Of a stretch of 64,000 nt of DNA, positions 56,200-64,000 are shown one piece after another; positions within the stretch are counted from its first letter, which is position 1; the number at the start of each line of letters is the position of its first letter. The notes under the pieces are model-generated. The model had not been told where the DNA came from. It searched no databases and saw only the letters and a program-made list of their open reading frames with translations. Made by a program: the position numbers and the translations under genes. The stretch comes from an uncultured bacterium (GTDB lineage: Bacteria; Planctomycetota; UBA1135; GCA-002686595): NCBI GenBank assembly GCA_938075305.1, contig CALJGV010000019.1:49651-113650 (forward strand), read 5' to 3'.

Positions 56200-56261
56200 G
56201 GGGCGAGCTTAGCGGCGCGAGGGGGGGCGCTTCCAAGGGCGCCCCTGATCTCCAACGCGGT

Positions 56262-58556
56262 TCAGGGGAGGGGCACGAGGCGGACGGCGCGGAGCTTCAT
56301 GAGCGGGCCCGCTTCACTCCGGTCGATCACCTCGACCCGCACCGCGCCGCCTTGGAGCCGGGCCTCGCCGACGCGAAGGTCCACGAAGCGATCCCAGCCA
56401 CCGGTGTCCGGGAGGACGCCTGCGAGCTCCACGCCATCGCCCAAGCGGACGACCACCCGTCCGCCCTCGTCGCCGGTGTTGCAGGCCACTTCGAGCACCA
56501 CCGCGAACCGGCCCCCCTCCGCGGGGACCGCGCTCCACGCGACGCTCTCACCGGCGCGGCGCCAGTAGCCCAGGGCGTCCAGCGCGGGCTCGTAGCGGAC
56601 GGAGCGGCCGTGGACCCGGGCGGTCCTCGCGGGCAGTCGGACGGAGCCGTCGTTCAGGGCGGCGTGCTTCTCGAGACGGCCCACGCCGCGGCCCATGAGC
56701 GCCTTGAGCTCATCGAGGTGCTCGGCGTACACCGCGCGCGGGGAGCAGTCGTGCTCTTCGCACAGCGAGGCCGCCATCCCGACGATCTCGCCCATTGCCC
56801 CGGTGGTCTTCATGACCCGCACGGCGCCAAGGGCCTCGTGGGTGACGCTGATGTCGCGGCCCGCCATGAAGAGGTTGCCGATGTTGCGGCTGTAGAGGCA
56901 GCGGTAGGGCACCCAGTAGGGGCCCTGGTACTCGTACCCCTCACCGCGGGTGAAGTCGGCGATGAACTCGTCCCCGTCGTGTCCCTCGGCGTAGCGCTGG
57001 TCGGGGTGGTGGGTGTCGATGCCCCAGGTGCAGGGGAAGCAGCCGTCCTCGAACTCGACGCCGTCGCGCAGGTCCTCGCCGGTGAGGATCACGTCGCCCA
57101 TGAGCCGGCGGGACTCGCGCTTGCCTGCGATGTAGGCCACCCAGTTCAGCCGGTGGGCGGGGTAGCGCTTCTCCACGTTCTTGATGGCGTCCCACGCGCC
57201 GTAGGCCGCGCGGAAGTTCTGGTCGCGGATGCGCTCCATGTCCGCGATGGGGTCGCGGTCGAAGCCGTTCTCCCAGTACCAGTTGCCGATACTGATGGGT
57301 GAGGCGCCGGGCTCGGGTGCTGTGGAGCCCCAGGTGCGCCCGGGGAAGGGCCGCTCGGTGAGGTCCACGGCCCAGGGGCAGCGGGGGAAGGTGGCCTCCT
57401 CGCAGGCGACGGCGAGCTCGGAGGAGAGGGGATCCTCGTCCTCGCACAGGCACTGGATGTTCCACAGGTTGCTGGCGCCCATGTGACCGGTGTCGGTCTG
57501 TTCGAAGGAGGCGCTGGCCAGGTAGCCGAGCCCCCCGTCCCCGGTGGAGTCGAGGAACAGGTCCCCAAAGACCCGGGTCCGCCCGCCGAAGCGGACGTCC
57601 TGACAGACCACGCTGCGGATCCTGCCCGATGAGACCGCGGCCCCGTTCATCCGGCGCCCGAGCAGGAGCGTGATGTTCGGCTCGGCGCGCACGACCCTCA
57701 GCTTGCGGTCGTCGTCGAATACGTGGGCGCCCTGGGCGTTCTTCGAGTCGCTCCGCCGCTCGGGGACGAGCTCCATGACCACGTCGCCGATCCGGGGGTA
57801 GGGCTGCTGGTTCACGTGCCCCTCGGGCCACACGCGCACCTCGGAGCTCGAGTTCCCCCCGAGCACCGGCCGATCCTGGATCAGCGCGACCTTCAGCCCG
57901 AGGCGAGCCGCCGTCACCGCCGCGCTGGTCCCCGCCGTGCCGCCGCCCACGACCACCAGGTCGAAGTGACCGCCGTCCGTGGGCTGCTTGGGGATCCCGA
58001 GCAGCGTCCGCCGAAGCTCCTCCAACTCCCTGCCGCCGTCGGGCGGAACCCAGTCCTCGGTGGCGGGGGCCAGCAGGATTGCGTCGCAGCGCCCCTCGAA
58101 CCCGGTGAGGTCGTGGAGCCCGAGGCGGACCTGTGCGCCGACCTCCACCACGCCGCCGTCTTGCCAGTGCCAGGGGTCACCCTCGACCCCGAAAGTGGTC
58201 TCCAATGGCTCCCCGTCCACCAGTACCTGGAAGCGCCCCGGCGCACCGGGCGCACCCCACGGCGCCACCCAGTCCCGGGTCCGCACCCACACCCGCACGG
58301 AGCCAGGGGTGGAGATCTCCACCTCGGTGGTGGCGTCGGCGACCGGCACCCCCATGCCGTGGGCGAGCAGGAACGGGGACCCCATCAGGTCCATGAACTG
58401 CTGGTCCAGCACCCACCCCCCCAGGTCATCGAAGGCCTCGGCCTCGACGAGCACGGCCCCCTCCAGTGTCTCATGCGTGCTCTCAGAGGGCGCGGAGGGC
58501 GTCCCAACGGTGGCGGCCAGCGAGCTGAGAGCGATGGTGAGGAGCGGGTAGACCAT
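56262..58556 (-). CDS. Exported FAD-dependent oxidoreductase
   Basis: A 764-aa protein with a signal peptide (MVYPLLTIALSSLAATVGT), an N-terminal beta-sandwich (about residues 30-190, resembling a carbohydrate-binding module) and an FAD domain. The dinucleotide motif VVVGGGTAGTSAAVTAARLG begins near residue 198, followed by GGNSSSEVRVWPEG and FLDSTGDGGLGYLA, typical of the FAD_oxidored (PF12831) family. A further beta-sandwich ends the protein (about 640-764). The family is abundant in planctomycetes and Verrucomicrobia, where it is linked to polysaccharide use. The substrate is unknown. It is read divergently from the selenoprotein candidate. Confidence 0.87.
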   Translation of the reverse strand: MVYPLLTIALSSLAATVGTPSAPSESTHETLEGAVLVEAEAFDDLGGWVLDQQFMDLMGSPFLLAHGMGVPVADATTEVEISTPGSVRVWVRTRDWVAPWGAPGAPGRFQVLVDGEPLETTFGVEGDPWHWQDGGVVEVGAQVRLGLHDLTGFEGRCDAILLAPATEDWVPPDGGRELEELRRTLLGIPKQPTDGGHFDLVVVGGGTAGTSAAVTAARLGLKVALIQDRPVLGGNSSSEVRVWPEGHVNQQPYPRIGDVVMELVPERRSDSKNAQGAHVFDDDRKLRVVRAEPNITLLLGRRMNGAAVSSGRIRSVVCQDVRFGGRTRVFGDLFLDSTGDGGLGYLASASFEQTDTGHMGASNLWNIQCLCEDEDPLSSELAVACEEATFPRCPWAVDLTERPFPGRTWGSTAPEPGASPISIGNWYWENGFDRDPIADMERIRDQNFRAAYGAWDAIKNVEKRYPAHRLNWVAYIAGKRESRRLMGDVILTGEDLRDGVEFEDGCFPCTWGIDTHHPDQRYAEGHDGDEFIADFTRGEGYEYQGPYWVPYRCLYSRNIGNLFMAGRDISVTHEALGAVRVMKTTGAMGEIVGMAASLCEEHDCSPRAVYAEHLDELKALMGRGVGRLEKHAALNDGSVRLPARTARVHGRSVRYEPALDALGYWRRAGESVAWSAVPAEGGRFAVVLEVACNTGDEGGRVVVRLGDGVELAGVLPDTGGWDRFVDLRVGEARLQGGAVRVEVIDRSEAGPLMKLRAVRLVPLP

Positions 58557-58661
58557 AGGCGTGAGTCTATGGCGCCTGCGCCCGATCGAGAGGCGGATCC
58601 CCCTCTTGGCGCCTCACGCCCTCTTCCCCTGCTCGCGGGGAGCGGCTGCTAGACTCCACCC

Positions 58662-59663
58662 ATGAAGATCCTCGCCACCACCTCCCTCGCCCTCGGGCTG
58701 GTCCTCGCCGCCAACGCGGCGTTGCCCGTCCAGAGCGAAGGCGTCGAGGTCGGCTCCACGCCGGCCTACGAGTTCCGCCAGCCGATCCTGAACGGCATGG
58801 GCGCCAAGAGCCTCGCTGACCTCAAGGGCAAGCCCACGCTGATCGACTTCTGGGGCACGCGCTGAGGCCCCTGTATTGGCTCCGCCGTGCCTGCGGGGCT
58901 CAAGATGTCGGAAGAGTACGGGGACGCCGTCAACGTCCTCTTCGTCGAGGTCCAGGGGGCTGACGCCGCCAAGGTCGAGCGCTTCGCCCTGGAGAAGAAG
59001 TGGCTGGGGACGAACGCCATGTGGACCACGGAGCGCCCGCTCAACGTGGGCCTGCGGGGGATCCCGAACTTTGCCCTGCTCGACTCGGGCGGCAAGGTGG
59101 TCCTGAAGGGGTACTCCACCAGGCTGCACTCGCAGATCGAGGAGCTCGTGGCGGCCGAGGTGAAGGCCGCGTCGAAGGGGCCCGCGGACCTGCCGACGTC
59201 GCTCAAGAAGGCGTACAAGGCCTTCCACAAGGGCGACCTCGCCAAGGGCATCGCCGAGGCGGAGAAGGTCGCGGCCAAGGGCGGCGACGACGCCGAAGCC
59301 GCGACCGCGCTCGCCGCAGACCTGCGCGAGCGGGCCAGCGGCAAGGTCGACCGGGTCCAGTGGATGGTCGACCACGGCTTCGTGATCGAGGCCGATGACC
59401 TCCTTGGCGGCCTGAAGAAGGGACTCTCCGGTGAGGAGGCGCTCGAGGCGCGCGTGGAGCAGCTCCGCGCCACCCTCGACTCCGCGGAGATGAAGCCCGA
59501 GATGGAGGCCGCCAAGCTCTTCGCGAAGGCCGAGGCGACGCTCTTCGACAAGGGGCTGAAGGCCAAGGGGATCGACCGCAAGCTCGCGAAGATCGCCGAG
59601 AAGTACCAGGGGACCCAGAGCGCCAAGCGCGCGCAGCACCTGCTCGACCTGATGCAGGGCTGA
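58662..59663 (+). CDS. Candidate thioredoxin-fold (TlpA-like) selenoprotein, UGPC active site
   Basis: One continuous frame of 333 residues with a single TGA at codon 68. A signal peptide (MKILATTSLALGLVLAANA) leads into a thioredoxin/TlpA fold: LKGKPTLIDFWGTR, then TGA, then GPCIGSAVPAGLKMSEEYGD, then NVLFVEVQG, GIPNFALLDSGGKVVLKG with the cis-proline (Pro135), and EEL. In ordinary relatives this position is the first Cys of CGPC, so the TGA reads as selenocysteine (U68-G-P-C71). Residues 185-333 are a helical, Lys/Ala-rich, TPR-like C-terminal domain. A stem-loop of the right type follows the TGA (see 58878-58900). Standard callers would give two broken genes (58662-58865 and 58887-59663). 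The alternative is a TGC-to-TGA nonsense mutation or a base-call error. Exported redox or cytochrome-assembly function is likely. Confidence 0.8.
58863..58865 (+). other. In-frame TGA, proposed selenocysteine codon
   Basis: The only stop codon in the frame of the thioredoxin-like gene, placed exactly at the first Cys of the CxxC motif, with uninterrupted thioredoxin sequence on both sides. Confidence 0.78.
58878..58900 (+). promoter_or_regulatory. SECIS-like stem-loop
   Basis: GGCTCCGC (58878-58885) pairs over 8 bp, including two G-U pairs, with GCGGGGCT (58893-58900). The seven-base loop CGTGCCT begins 20 nt after the TGA. Bacterial SECIS elements, as I recall, have a short stem roughly 16-37 nt after the UGA, a 3-14 base loop, and a G in the first two loop positions; here the second loop base is G. 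A competing lower stem (TGAG/CTCA and CCCC/GGGG, 58863-58902) is possible, so structure probing matters. Confidence 0.6.
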
Positions 59664-59687
59664 GCGGGGACGCCCGGTCAGAATCGC

Positions 59688-59725
59688 GCGGGGCCCCGCG
59701 AGCAGCGATGCTCGTGGGGCCCCGC
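59688..59725 (+). terminator. Long GC-rich hairpin after the selenoprotein candidate
   Basis: A 17-bp stem, 59688-59704 with 59709-59725, has a single G-T pair and the loop GCGA, starting 25 bases after the stop codon. No T-run follows, only three imperfect 15-bp copies of CGTCGTCCGG (59726-59770). It is probably a transcription terminator or 3'-end stabiliser. Confidence 0.5.
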
Positions 59726-59864
59726 TTCGTCCGGCACGGCGTCGTCCGGCCCCGCGTCGTCCGGTGCGGCGCGGTCGGGAGCTCATTCAGGAGGCACCCC
59801 GGGCCGGCCCTGAAGCGCCCGGGACGGGGTGAATGTGCTGCCCGCGCCGTAGTAGGCTCGAACC

Positions 59865-60251
59865 ATGGAGATGTATGCAGGGTTCATTGCCTTCGCCATC
59901 GCCGTTGCGCTGGTGATTCGGCTGATAGCTGGGGGGCTCGACGGGGACCGGGTCGAGCGCTACGTGCGCGACCAGGGCTGGGAGCTGGTGGACCGGAGCT
60001 GGGACCCCTTTGGTCCGGGCTGGTTCGGCGAGAAGAACTCGCGCATCTACCAGATCGTCTACCGTGACCAGCGGGGCGACCTCCACAGGGCCCACGTGAA
60101 GACGTCCATGCTGAGCGGCGTCTACCTGACCCGCGACCAGATCGTGGAGCGGGCAGCGCCCGACCCCTTGGACGCAGCCGCTGTCGACCTGGCGCAGGAG
60201 AACGCCATGCTCCGGGAGCGCATCGCCGAGCTCGAGGCGGATCGGAAGTAG
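59865..60251 (+). CDS. Small membrane-anchored protein, 128 aa
   Basis: I do not recognise a family. It begins MEMYAGFIAFAIAVALVIRL, a single N-terminal membrane segment, followed by a domain of about 70 residues with aromatic-rich strands (RDQGWELVDRSWDPFGPGWF, RIYQIVYRDQRGDLHRAHV). It ends in a heptad-like coiled-coil tail (LAQENAMLRERIAELEADRK). The first part resembles small YcfL/YtxH-like anchored proteins only loosely. The gene lies on the plus strand, convergent with the next small membrane protein, about 57 bp away. Confidence 0.68.
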   Translation: MEMYAGFIAFAIAVALVIRLIAGGLDGDRVERYVRDQGWELVDRSWDPFGPGWFGEKNSRIYQIVYRDQRGDLHRAHVKTSMLSGVYLTRDQIVERAAPDPLDAAAVDLAQENAMLRERIAELEADRK

Positions 60252-60308
60252 CGTCGCGTCGAGCTCCGGGCCGCCCGTCCCTTCGGGCGGCACCCGTAGG
60301 AGCTCCCT

Positions 60309-60587
60309 TCAGGGCTCGGGCGTGGCCTCGGCGGCGTCGGATCGCTCGCGTCGCATCTCCTCAGTGCGGCGCTCGATCTCGGGCCGGAGGAAGCCCCACC
60401 AGATCGCGTTCCACGGCGCGGCGAACATCCAGGCGTTGCGGTCCGTGATGTACGGGACATCGGGGAGCGAGATAAAGCGCGCGTAGGCCGCGATGCTGAG
60501 GATGGACCAGATGACGGCGATCCAGCTGAGCGGCCGCTCGAACCGAACCAGCGCAGTGGCAACATGATTGAGGGCGACTTCTGGCAT
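60309..60587 (-). CDS. Small predicted membrane protein, 92 aa
   Basis: I do not recognise a family. Two hydrophobic stretches (PLSWIAVIWSILSIAAYARF and AWMFAAPWNAIWWGFLRP) suggest one or two membrane passes. The C-terminal tail is charged and helical (EIERRTEEMRRERSDAAEAT) and would lie in the cytoplasm. It starts at ATG 60587, 47 bases after the end of metH on the same strand. Confidence 0.6.
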   Translation of the reverse strand: MPEVALNHVATALVRFERPLSWIAVIWSILSIAAYARFISLPDVPYITDRNAWMFAAPWNAIWWGFLRPEIERRTEEMRRERSDAAEATPEP

Positions 60588-60634
60588 CGGGTTCGAACTC
60601 TCTGGCAGTCACGACAATGACGGCCCCTGCTCGC

Positions 60635-64000
<3,366 letters not shown>

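Noticed and set aside
58887..59663. Separate gene of 258 aa downstream of the TGA
   Set aside because: It is in the same frame as 58662-58865 and begins in the middle of a thioredoxin active site (GPC). It is the rest of the same gene, not an independent one.

Overview
This is a 64 kb window of very GC-rich (roughly 70%) bacterial chromosome. It is densely packed with housekeeping, envelope and secreted-protein genes and shows no phage, insertion sequence, CRISPR array, rRNA or tRNA that I could recognise. A TamA/TamB pair, many lipoproteins and a periplasmic-type TRAP system point to a diderm cell. Secreted M64, M14 and S9 peptidases, an FHA-protease, a BNR-propeller protein, a fasciclin protein, a DUF6807/PmoA-like lipoprotein, and two exported proteins ending in the same roughly 140-residue domain suggest an uncultured, free-living, heterotrophic Planctomycetota-like bacterium. 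That assignment is inference from protein style; there is no rRNA gene to confirm it.

Layout: (1) 0.1-9.4 kb is mostly minus-strand housekeeping: signal peptidase I with a large insert, lepA-rdgB-rph, birA and a membrane FHA/trypsin protease, with an M64 peptidase on the plus strand. (2) 9.5-17.3 kb, plus strand: M14 carboxypeptidase, a DUF2325-like protein starting at TTG, a lipoprotein, a probable cyclic-di-GMP receptor pair (MshEN-like plus double PilZ) and an RNase Z-like hydrolase. (3) 17.3-27.9 kb: LOG-family enzyme, sulfotransferase-like protein, an overlapping operon of lipoprotein / di-haem peroxidase / PepSY protein, glnS, an acyltransferase, a second di-haem peroxidase, a TRAP binding protein and an EEP nuclease. 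(4) 28-41.7 kb, minus strand: exported protein, S9 peptidase, TRAP permease dctQM, tamB-tamA and a two-subunit sodium:solute symporter. (5) 41.9-49 kb: a BNR propeller containing a PDZ domain, a DUF6807 lipoprotein, a fasciclin protein with a clear terminator, a coiled-coil membrane protein, DinB, and an unusual Lys/Cys-rich mini-ORF. (6) 49.2-58.6 kb: a fused E1 alpha-beta 2-oxoacid dehydrogenase overlapped by a FabD-like acyltransferase, a two-repeat exported protein, nitronate monooxygenase-like and DUF4442 genes, and an exported FAD oxidoreductase. (7) 58.7-64 kb: a thioredoxin-like gene interrupted by one in-frame TGA, two small membrane proteins, and metH running off the window.

The strongest discovery is at 58662-59663. 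The only stop codon inside this thioredoxin-fold gene sits exactly where the first cysteine of the CGPC active site belongs (TGA-Gly-Pro-Cys). The same reading frame continues for 265 further codons. An 8-bp stem with a 7-nt loop begins 12 nt after the TGA, as expected for a bacterial SECIS. I read it as an exported, TlpA-like selenoprotein with a U-G-P-C redox centre that ordinary gene callers would split into two.
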